Shown here in pieces: positions 48,743-60,786 of a stretch of DNA of 64,000 nucleotides. Position numbers and translations under genes: made by a program. Location: NCBI GenBank assembly GCA_007922305.1, contig ML677358.1, positions 18,525,327 through 18,589,326 of the forward strand, written 5' to 3'. Source of the stretch: Dermatemys mawii. Taxonomy: Eukaryota; Chordata; Testudines; Dermatemydidae. Under the pieces are notes generated by a model. That model did no database searches. It saw only the letters and a list, made by a program, of their open reading frames with translations, and was not told the origin of the DNA. Numbering within the stretch: the first letter of the stretch is position 1; each line of letters begins with the position of its first letter.

Positions 48743-51700
48743 CTAAAGTCTTGAATGGGGGAGCCACCCCGCACTCCTTGGAAAGCACATCTGTGCCACA
48801 ATTAAATCAACATAACAAGTAAATAATTAAAGTGAAGGGGAAACATGAGAGTACATGAGAAAAGGCGAGAAGCTGCAGAACAGCCGACACCAACTTCTGC
48901 TCTGGAGTCGCAGGTGGTTAAGAAGGAGCCGAGTGACAGTGGGGCTTCAGCTCCCACCAGGCCCAAGGGGAGCTGCTGTGCCCAGGGCCACAGACACTGC
49001 TTTACGCTGTCCATGTGAGATTGCACAGGCCTGGAGCACCCCTGGGGCATAGCTCCCAAGAAGAACTTTTCATTTTCAGTTTGAAGCAGCACTAAGGTAA
49101 AACGGTCGTGATTTGAATAGGGAACGCAAGCGTGCTGGGTTGATGGTGTCCAGAAGGGTAAAGAAAGTCCTCACATTCTTTCTGCAGAGGGTGAACAAAG
49201 CAACAAATGGGACATTATGGGTCTAACTTAGTTTACTACCTACATAGCCCTGATCCTGCAAAGTCTTATGCACATGCTTAATTTAATGCACTGTAAACAG
49301 TCCATTTGCCAACTCGCGCTGCACAAAGTTAAGCAAGTTTCCAAGTATATGCAGAATTTGAGTTGGCCTCCTTTTTCAAAACCCAGCTATGATAAAAACT
49401 GACCCACGTTTTATTCATTTCTCTAAGTTTTTATGTTTTGCAGCTGGTTTAGGAACATGTCTCAGAATGGTTTCCATTTAGGTTCTAGAGATAATTAGCC
49501 TCACATGGAAAACATGTTGTTTTTGGCAACAGATTTCTAATATTTGGGTCTAATTATTTTGTTTATATGAAAAAGATTCTGTTCCCTATATTTATTTTCC
49601 ACTAGATATGGGTTGACTGTAGAAAATGATCCTCATCTTTGGGAATTTTTTAGCTGTCTTTTTAGAATTTCCTGATTTAAAATGTTGGCCTTGGTGGAAA
49701 ACAACATCATAAATGAACAACAAACATCCTTCCTTTTCAATTATTTATTAAAATATGTAGCCAGGAAGATTTTCTATTTGCATGAATTCAAAATTATTTC
49801 CAAAAACCCCAACCTGTGCTAATGATGACTAGTAAATTAGCAATTAAAAGAATTTCCATAAAATGGAAAATACTTGATCTAATGCATGAAGGTCAAGCTA
49901 AAATTGGAGCTTGTTTCAGTGGCAAATTTGTGCATAGATTTAAAACCCTGTGCATAGAAGAGGAGGAAAAAGAGCCAGAGACCATCATTGAAGCAAGACA
50001 GTTTGTTGGTTAGTGTCTAGTGGAATTTGAATAGAACTTGAGCAATTCTAAGAAGCCCCTTGGGTTATACTGAGCAGAAATCCTGACCTCCATCATATTA
50101 TTTCTATCATATAAACCTCTATCTGTAGGATTTGCCTAAGACAGACATTTCTTTGGTGGCATATAACTGCTTTGTCATTGAGAACACAGTAACAATGTAA
50201 ACTATCTGACTTCTGAGGGCTGCGGAGAGGGTGATGTTTGAAATTGAAAGGAAAATCCTGGATTTAGAGCCAGTCTCTAGCCATTATAAAGTTAACTCCC
50301 ATTTTACTGACACTGTCTCAGGCTCACGCATCAGGATGGCCCTGCACAATAGATAAAACACTTGGGAATCAGGGCTAACTCGGCATTTTGTTAGAAGACT
50401 CGCAACAATATATTTTTTGCACTGAAATTGTTCCAGCAGTTCCAGCTGCCATTGCAAACGGACAAACACAAACAGGAAAACTAGAAAGAAATTGAGCCTT
50501 GGTGAACCCTGTGCATTTTCAATGCTGTCACAGGTGTTTGCAAGACAGCAATAGAATGCTGGACTGGGTTTGTCATCTTGAGATTTGCAAAACCACAGCG
50601 CCATCCAGTGGTCATTGGTAAAAGCACATCTCCTCCTATTGATTTTTTTAAAAATGTATAGGCATTCTGTTGTCCTCCTCCTTACTAGAATATGTTGATA
50701 CTGAATCCAAGACAAGCATCTTTGATATCATCTTTATGAAAGAAGGGAAGGAAGCAAATGCCCTCTAAATATTCTTCAGACAGTCTATGTTCTATTCAGG
50801 GTCTTGAATTGGGCCCATCACCAGGCCTTACATTAAATGACCTGACTAGCAACCTCAGTGGAACACGTGCTTTGCACTGGCTGTCTGCTCTGGGACCCAT
50901 TCCACCGTTGGTGGAGATATGTTCCCCCAGGAAAACCTTGGCGTTGGTACAGAAGTGACAGTGCTGTGGTTGGTGATAAGGCGCAGAGTGACTCTGAGAA
51001 GATGCTAACACACCTGAGAACGCAGCCCTACGCAAATGACTGATTGAAGAGGTCCGAGAGCAGCAGGGAAGAAGAACTCAGTTAGGGACAGAGTTTGCTT
51101 GAAATCGAATGCAGAGGGAATGTAGAACCGGTAACAAGTTTGGCTGAAGAGCTGCACCCAGCAAAATCCACTAGTTCTAGGACTACTTTAATACTTGGGG
51201 GGAAAGACTACTTGTACCCGCATCCCACCTACAGAAACCCTGCATCCCAGCACCATAGTTTTAACTCTAGGCAGTGCAAGGGGACTTCGGTGAGCCAGCT
51301 TAAATTCCAAGGCTGCCAGCACCAGAGTAATTAACCACACAGTGGATCCTTCTTAAGGTCTGAGGCCGGACAGAATAATTTTGCAGCTACTTTATCATTG
51401 CAGGTGGAAATGGCTGCGCAGCCGTAAAGATCAGTAACCAACCACTCATAACTACAAGACCAGACTGTACCTCCTACAGCTCATGGACAGAACTATCCCC
51501 ATATTAACCTGGTCTTGACATTTCCATGTCCGTGGAGAGCACTGCCTGGTTCTGGGGATTGTCCCCATCCCACCCTGCCCCAGAGTGGTGGGGGGGTCCC
51601 CTGGGGCAGATCCATCTGGCCTGTCACCCACTGAAGGAATTCACAATAAAGCTCCTCCCATTTCTTTCCACCCTGTTGCACCCGCTCTCATGGAGGATGT

Positions 51701-51924
51701 GCCAGCAGCCTGGTTTCAATGGAGCTGCACTGGCAGCAGCCAGAAAGGCACAAGGAGTCATGGGTGACCAGGAGTCCTGTTTTTGACCGGAACACCCACT
51801 CGAAAAGGGATCGTGGCGGCTCCGGTCAGCACCCCCGATTGGGCCATTGACTGTCCGGTTGGCAATGCTAAGCAGTGGGGCTGGCAGTCTCCTTCCTCGC
51901 CTTCTTGCTGCGTGGCTCCTGGGA
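48743..51924. other. Intergenic sequence between hAT element and CR1
   Basis: It contains a palindromic relic near 49246-49303 (CCCTGATCCTGCAAAGTCTT, CACATGCTTAATTTAATGCA). A 143-codon open frame on the minus strand at 50284-50715 resembles no family I know and lacks splice or promoter support. Nothing else was recognised. Confidence 0.55.
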
Positions 51925-53076
51925 AGCGGTGAACTTGATATACCTTGACTTTAGCAAAGCTTTTGATAGTCTCCCACTGTATTCTTGCCAGCAAGTTAAA
52001 GAAGTATGGGCTGGATGAATGGACTATAAGGTGGATAGACAGCTGGCTGGATCGTCGGGCTCAACAGGGAGTGACCAATCGCTCCATGTCTAGTTGAAGG
52101 CAGTATCAAGCAGAGTGCCCCAGAGGCTGGTCCTGGGGCCAGTTTTATTCATTACCTTTATCAGTGATCTGGATGATGGCGTGGACTGCACCCTCAGCAA
52201 GTTCACAGATGACACTAAGATGGGGGAAGATGTAGTTACACTGGAGGGTAGGGATACGATCCAGAGTGACCTAGACAAAGTGGCAGATTGGGCCAAACAA
52301 AAACTGATGAGGTTCAACAAGGACAAGTGCAGAGTCCTGCACTCAAGAAGGAAGAATCCCATGCACTGCTACAGACTAGGGACCGAAGGGCTAAGCAGCA
52401 GTTCTTCAGAAAAGGACCTAGGGGTTACAGTGGATGAGAAGCTGGATATGAGTCAGCAGTGTGCCCTTGTTGTCAAGAAGGCTAATGGCATATAGGGCTG
52501 CATTAATAGGAGCACTGCCATTGTCATTCCCCTCTATTCGACACGGGTGAGGCCTCATCTGGTATACTGCATCTAGTTTCGGGCTCCCCACTACAGAAGG
52601 GATGTGGACAATTTGGAGAGAGTCCAGCAGAGGGCAACAAAAATGCTTAAGGGTTTGGAGCATATGACTTGCAAGGAGAGGCTGAAGGAAGTGGGCTTAT
52701 TTAGTCTGCAGAAGAGAAGAGTGATGAGGGGATTTGATAGCTGCCTTCAACTACCTGAAGGGGGGTTCCAAAGAGGATGGAGCTCGGCTGGTCTCAGTGA
52801 CAGCAGATGACAGAACAAGGAGCAATGGTCTCAAGTTGCAGTGGGGGAGGTTTAGGTTAGATATTAGGAAACACTATTTCCCTAGGAGGGTGGTGAAGCA
52901 CTGAAATGGGTTCCCCAGGGAGAGGGTGGAATCTCCTTCCTTAGAGGTTTTTAAGGTCAGGCTTGACCAAGCCCTGGCTGGGATGATTTAGTTGGGAATT
53001 GGTCCTGCTTTGAGCAGGGGGTTGGACTAGAGACCTCCTGAGGTCCCTCCCAACCCTGATATTCTATGATTCTATG
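51925..53076 (+). mobile_element. CR1 LINE, 5'-truncated and inactive
   Basis: This is the 3' part of a CR1 retrotransposon, encoding the C-terminal half of the reverse transcriptase. TTGACTTTAGCAAAGCTTTT gives LDFSKAFD at about 51940. After frameshifts, an open stretch at 52094-52495 gives VPQRLVLGPVLF and a catalytic box reading FTDDTK where active CR1 has FADD or YADD. The 3' UTR ends with the hallmark ATTCTATGATTCTATG at about 53061-53076. The absent ORF1 and 5' half, broken frame and altered active site show a dead copy. CR1 dominates the LINE content of turtles, crocodiles and birds. Confidence 0.93.
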
Positions 53077-53079
53077 TTG

Positions 53080-53936
53080 TCCCCCAACCACCACCCCGGC
53101 TCCTATGCATAGAGGCAACCCAGGGGCTCTGCAAGCTACCCATGTCCTAAGCGCCACCCCCACAGCTCCCATTGGCCAGGAACTGCAGCCAATAGGAGCT
53201 GCGGGGGTGGCACCTGCAGACAGGGCAGCACACAGAACCACCTGGCCATGCCTCCACATAGGAACAGGAAAGGGGACATGTCACTGCTTCTGGGAGCTGC
53301 TTGAGGTAAGTGCTGCCCAGAGCCTGCCCCAGAGCCCCCACCTGTGCCCCAGCCCTGATCCCATTCCCGCCCTCCGAACCCCTTGGTCCCAGCCCAGAGA
53401 ACCCTCTTACACCCTAAATCCCTCATCCCCACCCCAGAATATGCACTCCCCAGCCAGAGCCCTCACCCCACACCTCCATTTCCCAATCCTCTCGCCCAGC
53501 TCAGGGCCCCCTCCTGCACCCTGGATCCCTCATTTCTGGCCCCACCCTAGAACCCGCACTCCCAGCCCAGAGCCTGTACCTCCTCGCACACCCCAACCCC
53601 CTGCCTCATCCCAGAGCCCCCCCACATATTCCAAACCCCTCAGCTCCACCACTGAGCCCAGAGCCCCCTCCTACACCCCAAACCCCCCATCCTGGCCCCA
53701 CCCCAGTTCCCTCACCCCTACACACTGCTTCAGCCTGGAGCCCCCTCCCGCACTCTGAGCTCCTCATTCCTCGCCCCGGCCCGGAGCTCCCAAGCCCCTG
53801 GGTCAGCCCGGTGAAAAGGAGCGAGCGAGGGTGGGGAGAGTGAGCGACAGAGGAAGGGGAGGGTGGAGTGAGTGGGGGGGGGGGAGGCAAGGCCTCAGAG
53901 GAGGGGCTAGAAGCAATGGGGCATAAAACTCTCAAA
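53080..53936. repeat. C-rich interspersed repeat of unassigned class
   Basis: The sequence directly after the CR1 tail is rich in CCAGAGCCC/CACCCC words on the plus strand, loosely periodic, with an inverted pair CAGCTCCCATTGGCCAGG and CCAATAGGAGCTGCG at 53162-53205. It ends near a G-run (53871-53883). I recognise the style as a turtle repeat but cannot name it. A 230-codon open frame across it is a composition artefact. Confidence 0.45.
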
Positions 53937-54160
53937 ATCAATCTCCCATGTGCCCCACTCAGTGGAAGAAAATGGAGCTAAGAAAAACCCAGTACCTCTC
54001 ACAGCTCAGGGAAGAGAGTGAAATATAGACATGCAGGATCCGCTTCCAAACAGAAAATCTGTCCTCCTAGGTATGCCGAAACACTGCCATTTCCATGCCC
54101 ATGCCAAGCTCTTCAGGGCAAGGATTGTCTCTCTGGTAAGTGTTGCTACAGCTTGTAGCA

Positions 54161-54285
54161 TATGCTGACCAGACAGCAAATGCAAAGAATCGGAACAGAG
54201 GGTGGGAGGTCATAGGAGCCTATAGAAGAAAAAGCCCCAAATATTGTGACTATCCTTATAAAATTAGGACATCTGGTCACTCTAT
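54161..54285 (-). repeat. Small repeat family A, copy 3 (inverted)
   Basis: ATGCTGACCAGACAGCAAAT runs through to ATTAGGACATCTGGTCACTC. It aligns as the reverse complement of the copies at 13061-13185 and 40245-40360. Confidence 0.65.
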
Positions 54286-54833
54286 TTAATGCTATAGGGC
54301 TCCTATTCAGGACTACTGTGTACTACTGAAATGTACATATTTTGTTAAGAGAAGCTGCCAGTTAGCTAAATTGTTACTAAGGCTAGAAACGTCCACCAGT
54401 TACTCGGCATGGTTCCTTGGAATACCATGCTGAAGCAAACACCTGTTTACTCTTTGGAAATCTGCTTGTAAAGCAATAGTACTGAAAATAAAATACTTAA
54501 TAGGTGAGAACTTGAAATTTGACTATAAAATAAAATCAGTTCCTGAAACAGTGTAATAACTTTCCCTAATGTGCTTCACTGGTATATGTAGATGTATTTC
54601 TAAACTGTTTTCTTTAGCAAGTCCAGGCCCAATTCTGCACTGCTTACTAATTGGAGTTATTTTTACTCAGACAAGTAGACTCATTGATTTCACAGAGACT
54701 AACCATTGTGACGACCACAGCTGTGTGAAGAACTTGCTCAGCTGATTGGTGATTGCAGAACTCAGCCCAGGTTTTGCAAACTACTTTAGCAATTATTAAT
54801 TTATGTTGCAATAGTGCCTCGAAGTCCTAGGCG

Positions 54834-55156
54834 CAGGGGGTCCCAAACTTGTTCTGTGGTTTGGCCAGGGTAAGCCCCTGGCTGGCTGCAAGATGTTTTG
54901 TTTACCCGAGTGGCCGTAGGTTCAGCCGTTCTCAGCTCCCACTGGCCACGGTTCACCATTCCCAGCCAATGGGAGCTGCAGGAAGCAGCGCAGACCAGGC
55001 CACCACTTCCTACATCTCCCATTGGCTGGGAATCTCGAACTGCAGCCAGTGGGACCTGCGAGCGGTCAAACCTACGGCCACTCGGGTAAACGAAACATCT
55101 TGCGGCCAGCCAGGGGCTTACCCTGGCCAAGCCACGGAACAAGTTTGGGAACCCCT
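54834..55156. mobile_element. Long fold-back hAT-type MITE
   Basis: A 323-bp nearly complete palindrome. The left CAGGGGGTCCCAAACTTGTT and the inverted right CAGGGGTTCCCAAACTTGTT match, and the inverted match continues inward through GGCCAGGGTAAGCCCCTGGC and GTTTACCCGAGTGGCCGTAG. The termini are hAT-like. The flanks do not give a clean 8-bp duplication. Open frames across it are mirror images and not genes. Confidence 0.85.
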
Positions 55157-55159
55157 GCA

Positions 55160-58100
55160 CCTAATCCATTGCACGAGAGTTTGTACTAACAGAGCAAAAA
55201 GATGGCTCTTGCCCCAATCTAAGTACAATCTATAGTCTAAGTAATATCTTCAGCAATACTGTGAAGTTTGAACACATCAGGGAAGAACTAAGATTTTTCC
55301 TGCTCTACGACAACTTTTTCTGGCCTGCCTTTCATCCTCTGTAACTCAGCATCGTGAGCGTCCCATATTTCAGCAAGATGATTAGACAAAGTACAGAATC
55401 TCAAACACATGTATGGCCTTAAAAGGTTTTATTTTGAAACAAACAATGTTTCTCATTTTAACAGGCTGTAATTTCTCATTTTCCTGTACTTAACAACACG
55501 CAGGGCCTTTGAGAAATTAATTTCCATCTAAAAACAAACAAAGCTGAAATAGCTTATGAAGAAACCCATCTTTCAAGGACATTTCCTTTTAAATTGCACA
55601 ATACAGCTCTTAGCAGGGAAAATAAATAAAACTTAATCCCTCTGCATTCCAGCTGGGACTTTTTTCCCCCCAAGCTTGCAGTGAATAGACTATTCTTAAA
55701 AAGTGTGCTATATAGTCCATTAAAATATATTTACAAATAAAAGATTAGATTAGAGGACATCTCTCCTCTCTTATAAAGATCAGTTGTTTTTGATATATTA
55801 CACTCCTGTAAATGAACTACTTTAACAACTCTCCCATTTCAAACACTTCATATCTGTTTGTGCAAATTCTAAGGATCGTCTGGCCTTTGGCTGTGTGTAG
55901 CTAAAGACCTGCAGCTGAAACCGGTAACATTAAGGACAAGAAACATCAGGATCTTGGAAATAACTGTTGGCAAAAACTGCATTCTAAGACTTGTTTTTCT
56001 TTCTTTTGCAGTGTGGCCTGTTTAACCAGAATGTCTCTTCTGGCTTTGTATGCCTGCAAGCATACCCTGTGGTTGATACTGTTTATTGTCCTCTAGTCTG
56101 CTGAGAACTCTATTGCATTTAAATCAACTCCCCTCAAAGAGCAACTTACTAGGCCATGGCTCCTCATTTCTTTAAAATGACTATTGTTCATTTTCAAAAG
56201 CTTAATAAGAGTTTAAAGTTGCACCGTTTGCCTGAATGGTTTATAACCAAATCCCTGCTCTGTTTCTTTATAGCAAATGCTTGAGCTTTACATGACTGGG
56301 GGGTGTTTGAGATGTCTCTTCACTGGATATTTGCATCAATGCCATACTAGATAACCACAAACAAAGTCCATAGCACTAACATCCTGGGCTCACACAGTAC
56401 AAGAAACAATTATGGCCACAAAGAAACCAGTCATAGGCCTGGTCACGATGAGGAAGAGTCTGGCTTTTCCAGCATGCTAGCCGATATGATCTTAAACACG
56501 ATTATGCACACAGGGAGTGGAACGTCCACCAGGACCAGCTAGTTACGTTTTAAAGTGTTGAAAAACTACGTTAGCTAAAACATTTTCAGACACAGCTGAT
56601 TTCTTTGGTCTCGGTAAGACTGGAGGGTTCATGAGTTGGATATAATTGACCATCAGAATCTCCATGTGGGTGGCACACGGTAACTTGTCATCTCTCTTGT
56701 TCCACGGGCAAGTGAGGCCATTAGATCAGACAAAGCTATTTTGGGCTAGACTGCAGTTAGTCTATGACACTCTGCTTGGCCTTTCCATTTGATCAGCTAC
56801 TCCTGGGTGGAATAACCTCAATTTTTGGGTTGGCAATTTCCAGGGGCCTACTTTTCAGTTGGTGAGCGCTCAGTGCATCTGAAAAATCAGGCTCCTTTAA
56901 GAGTGGACCAGATTTTAATAGATGGGCCCTAAAATCGTTTCCCCTCTCCTTAACTACAGTTGCATCCCTTCCATTGTGACGGGAAAACATCCCTGGGACA
57001 GCTACCGCCAGCACTTACCTGAAAAGTGATACAAGGGAAGTATTTGAACAGGTATTTTTGACTGCTTTTTTAACAGCTGGGAAAAGAACCTGCCCCATGA
57101 GTAACAAGCGGGGACCAGACACCCCAAGGGGAGAGCAGGTTTAGCCCCCCCAAATAAGCAGGGACCCCTAACAGTTTGAGAACTGCCACTAAAAACCAAT
57201 ATTTTACCTGCGTTCCACTACACTAGTGTACCAAAATTAGGAATCAAATTTAAAATCGAATCTACTTCGCACTATTTACATTGCTTACTTTAAAGCATTT
57301 CTCCGTAACAGAGCAAGAACACCCAGGGATGTCAGTTTCATTCTGATTTAGTTTCACTCAATGCAGCATTGGGCTGCCAACACTGCAGAAGTGCTGAAAA
57401 TAGCAGATTCCATGGAATCTTTAAAACAACATGTTAATGGACCGTACTTGGGGTCATGTCTTGGTATTGATTTTCTTGTAAGAGTTCATTTTGGACCAAG
57501 CAGAGTTCCTTCAACTTAGTCCGTTTTGTTTTCCTGGAAAAGAGAAATCAAATTTTCTTGTTAAGGGACATTAAAGTTTATGCCCAAATTTTCATTCATC
57601 CTTCAGATTCTAAATATTAAATCAAATCCCACCCCTGTGGGCAGCATAATTTAGGGGATGGGGCACTGGCCTAGGAATTGTATGTAGATTTTATTTCCAC
57701 TTCTTGCCACTGAACTGCTGAGTGACCTTGGGCATGTCACTTTACTCCTCAGTGCCAAATTTCCCTTATCCTTTGTCTTGTTCCACTCTTCAGGGCATGA
57801 CTGTCTATAGATTTGCATGGCCTCTAACATAATGGGTCCCTCATTTCCAGTCAGAGCCTCCAGGTGCTACCGTAATACAAATCAACTAAGACAACACATT
57901 TTAAAAACAGGCATGTTCTTATGTGGCTGCTGACGCGGCAGATGTAATCAGCAAAAGGGAGCCAATGTTAAGAGAATTTAAGTCTTACCATGTAGATTTC
58001 ACCCATCTTGCTGGTTACATTTGTCGCTATCCTGTATTTAACCACACATAGCTGTGCGCATGGCGGGAAGGGAGTGCCAGGAACATTGCCTCCAAGTATA

Positions 58101-59129
58101 AAAACTTGAAACCGTGATGAACTTTGTTTTAGTTCACAATGTTTTTGATGATCTCACAGTGCGTTTGAGTGCTCTGATCTTTCCTTCTCTCGGGTCATCT
58201 TGTTTCCTTGTTGCTGCCTCCTTAGACATCTGGGGCTCTGCCTTATCCCCTCCTCCACCTTTGCTCCCTGTGCATCAGTGGAATGGACAGATTTCACACG
58301 GAACAGAAGTTCTCCGCATCAGCCTTGAGTGTGTTGCATGGCACTTTCTGGTACATGACTGACTACTTGGATTTTGGAGTACATGGTTCTGTTTAAAACA
58401 TGCCCTATGAAGGGAGAGGAAATCTGTGTTTTAGAATAGTGATTAGTACCCTGGTTAGGATCCTATGCAGGGCCCATCTGCAACCCTTACACCTCCAATG
58501 ACTTAAAATTGGTTGCAGGGAAGCATTTGTCTAAATACAGGCACCAGAAGTGAAACACCTGGAAGTGTATAATCGTGGGCTTTGTTTTGGGAGAGGTCAG
58601 GCTATGACAGAAAACAAGGATGAAGGAGCATTTGACCTATAGACTGACACACTATACTAAGAAAAAATTTAAAAAAGTGACAAATCAGTGAAAGTTTGTC
58701 CCCGTTTTTCACTGAATTCTACTTAATTAATAAGCCAATGAGTCAATGACTGAAGAAGCATATGGTAAATGCTACCATCACACTAAGGAGACATGGCAGT
58801 ACATTAAAAATGGAAGACACTGAAGCAGGCTTTTGCCGTTGATATTTTCAACTCTCAGGTGAGAGCCCAGGTCACCAATAACCCAGCAGCACTATGGGAA
58901 GCAGCATGCTTAGTCTGGGGACAGAACACACAACATACCATTTTGTAGCCGCTTTAACAACTAGAATTGTCTTTGGCTAGAACGGCACGGTAACACATGT
59001 ATGGCACACGTGGGAGGGAATATCAGATCTGCTGAGCTCAGAGGGGACCACAAGCTCATCTACAAGAGCAGCCAATCTGCATGCACATCTAATTCAGGAA
59101 CCACCTTCTGCTCAAGGATCACATCACCA
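55160..59129. other. Intergenic sequence downstream of RNF145
   Basis: This is mostly AT-rich unique-looking DNA. It holds a repeat relic near 56812-56892 (GCGCTCAGTGCATCTGAAAA) and a SINE (57637-57884). On the minus strand there are several splice-site-like sequences (acceptor TTTTCCAG at about 57534, donor ATG|GTAAGA at 57989, AATAAAA near 55424), discussed as a finding. No confident gene. Confidence 0.55.
57637..57884 (+). repeat. tRNA-derived SINE, nearly full length
   Basis: The head GTGGGCAGCATAATTTAGGG and GGGGCACTGGCCTAGGAATT is followed by the central CTGAGTGACCTTGGGCATGT and CACTTTACTCCTCAGTGCC, then the tail GTGCTACCGTAATACAAAT. The central part also resembles MIR-type cores. It is the most complete of the six SINE copies noted. 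Confidence 0.65.
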
Positions 59130-60339
59130 AATGTAAAAATCTTCAAATGTACTTTATTAAGACATTCACCTATGTCTGTTCGTCTACATCCAAATTTACT
59201 AATAAAATCATATCACGTTCACGTTAATACCAATTTTGAAAAAAACACTTCAGAGCCAAGCCTATTGTATAAATAAGTGACTAGTTTCTTTTCATATCAA
59301 AATTCACATAAAAAATGTCTCTCCCCCGCTCCCCCCTCCCATCCCTAGTTCTATCTGAAGCTATGATGAATGTAAAAATTTAAGTATGGACACATGCGTG
59401 TCAAAGAATAAAGGTGCAAATTCTACTAACAGCTTTTAAAAGTGGCATTTGCGGTGTTTGATCGTACGTTTCTGTACTCATTCCCAAAAGTGCAAATATT
59501 GCCAGAGTTTAACACTGTTTTAATTCAGCTGCAAGAATTAAACATTACACAGGATCAAACAGTATTGCAAGGCCTCTATCTGTGCCCTAAAACTCATCCC
59601 ACTCTCCTGCACTCTGCAGTGGAGGCCAAAGTGTTCATTAGAGCTTTAGTTTACTTCACATGGCCCATACTGTGCATAATATATTAACAAAAGTTTCATA
59701 TACATCAAAATATTGAAGACTCCATCATAGAAAGTCAAGAGTCACTATAGATTACATGAACGCAAATGTAATTGCCCCACCAAAAATGCCCAAAGCATAA
59801 ACGCAATGTATTAGCGCGCCTCCATCTTCCAATACAATCAATGCTGTTACATCTTTGATTTTGGCTTCAGTGCTGTACAAAATTTTGTCAGTAATCATGG
59901 CTGCACTCCAGCAAATGCAGAAAAACAGGCCAAAGCATTCTAACCTCTCTCATTGGTACCCGGGGACATGGTTCAGTTTGGTTCTTCCTCCCCACCCCAA
60001 ACACAAGCTAACAGTTCTGTCTCTTTTACACCCCACACCCCTGACTTCTCCTCCTTCCCCTTCCCCCACTCCCTGAAAATACTTTATGTTCATTTCATTT
60101 GTTTCCCCGTTTCTCCCTCTCTTGCAATTCAGAGGCAGTTTCTGAAGTCATTTCTGTTGAATCGCCTTGGAATTGCCTTTACCAGGCAGCCCACAAAAAT
60201 CAGCATGGGATATTATAAATACATTTTGACCAGCATTAAATTGCTAAACTTTTTCACAACTGTGGAAGGGTAAGTTCTCTCTGCTGAGTCAGGCACGTGT
60301 CTCTGACACGGATCTGTTCCTACATCATCTTCTGCCACT
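59130..60339 (-). other. RNF145: RNF145 3' UTR (inferred extent)
   Basis: Non-coding sequence follows the RNF145 stop codon. On the minus strand the first plausible poly(A) signal is AATAAA at 59158-59153, followed by a GT-rich stretch reading TTTGGTGATGTGATCC, which fits a cleavage site near 59130. This would give a 3' UTR of about 1.2 kb. No transcript evidence is available, and a later signal (for example near 55.4 kb) could also be used. Confidence 0.5.
59153..59158 (-). terminator. Candidate poly(A) signal of RNF145
   Basis: The minus strand reads AATAAA about 1.18 kb after the RNF145 stop, with a GT-rich element 15-35 nt further downstream. It is the first canonical hexamer noticed after the stop. 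Confidence 0.4.
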
Positions 60340-60786
60340 TCAAAACTGGATAGAAAGTCTCGGGTCATGAGTGAGAACCTCCTCCTGGCCTCCAATCGGT
60401 TCCTCCGCAATAACCTCCCCTTGGCTGGCCTCCAAAGGAAAAGTGTCACAATCCAGACTCTGAGAATCATTCTTGGTGTCATGAGAGTGCTCCTGGTGAT
60501 CTAGCCCTTCGGCCACCTGTCCGTTACTGTTACTAGGGCTCTCTTTTAAATTTCTCTCCTCCTGGTGTTCAACCCCAACATGTTCAGTTGCTTCTCGATG
60601 AACAGTATTTTGCTCTGCTCCAGGGTTTGGCTGTGGAGCTGGCTCTGGTCCCAGCCCTGGTGGCTGTGAGGAGTTTTTAAGTTGACAGTGACACAAAGGA
60701 CAGGTTTCTTGGACATAGAGCCATTTCTTAAGACATCCAGAATGAAAGAAATGGCTGCATGGTGTGATCACAGCAGATTTCATGTC
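60340..60786 (-). CDS. RNF145: RNF145 last coding exon (RING-H2 and C-terminal tail)
   Basis: This exon has 148 codons plus stop after acceptor TTTCAG|GAC. It begins DMKSAVITPCSHFFHSGCLK, giving Cys10, His12, His15 and Cys18 (exon numbering), then Cys29 and Cys32 in CPLC. With CAIC from the previous exon this is a complete C3H2C3 RING-H2, so ligase activity is expected. The tail of about 115 residues is rich in Glu, Gln, Asn and Pro and ends RLSIQF. It differs strongly from the human tail as I remember it (ending PVESA) and seems longer, so this region evolves fast. The exon is intact, with no frameshift. Confidence 0.95.
   Translation of the reverse strand, partial: DMKSAVITPCSHFFHSGCLKKWLYVQETCPLCHCQLKNSSQPPGLGPEPAPQPNPGAEQNTVHREATEHVGVEHQEERNLKESPSNSNGQVAEGLDHQEHSHDTKNDSQSLDCDTFPLEASQGEVIAEEPIGGQEEVLTHDPRLSIQF

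Noticed and set aside
50284..50715. 143-codon minus-strand frame
   Set aside because: No recognised domain, no supporting splice or promoter signals; a frame this long can occur by chance in 64 kb.
52094..52495. 133-codon frame as a host gene
   Set aside because: It encodes a broken piece of CR1 reverse transcriptase and belongs to the mobile element.
53066..53758. 230-codon proline-rich plus-strand frame
   Set aside because: It starts inside the CR1 tail and runs through a C-rich interspersed repeat; composition artefact.
54849..55235. Two similar frames of 119-128 codons on opposite strands
   Set aside because: They are mirror images caused by the long palindrome at 54834-55156.
56793..57014. 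73-codon minus-strand frame near 56.9 kb
   Set aside because: It overlaps a sauropsid repeat relic (GCGCTCAGTGCATCTGAAAA region) and has no other support.
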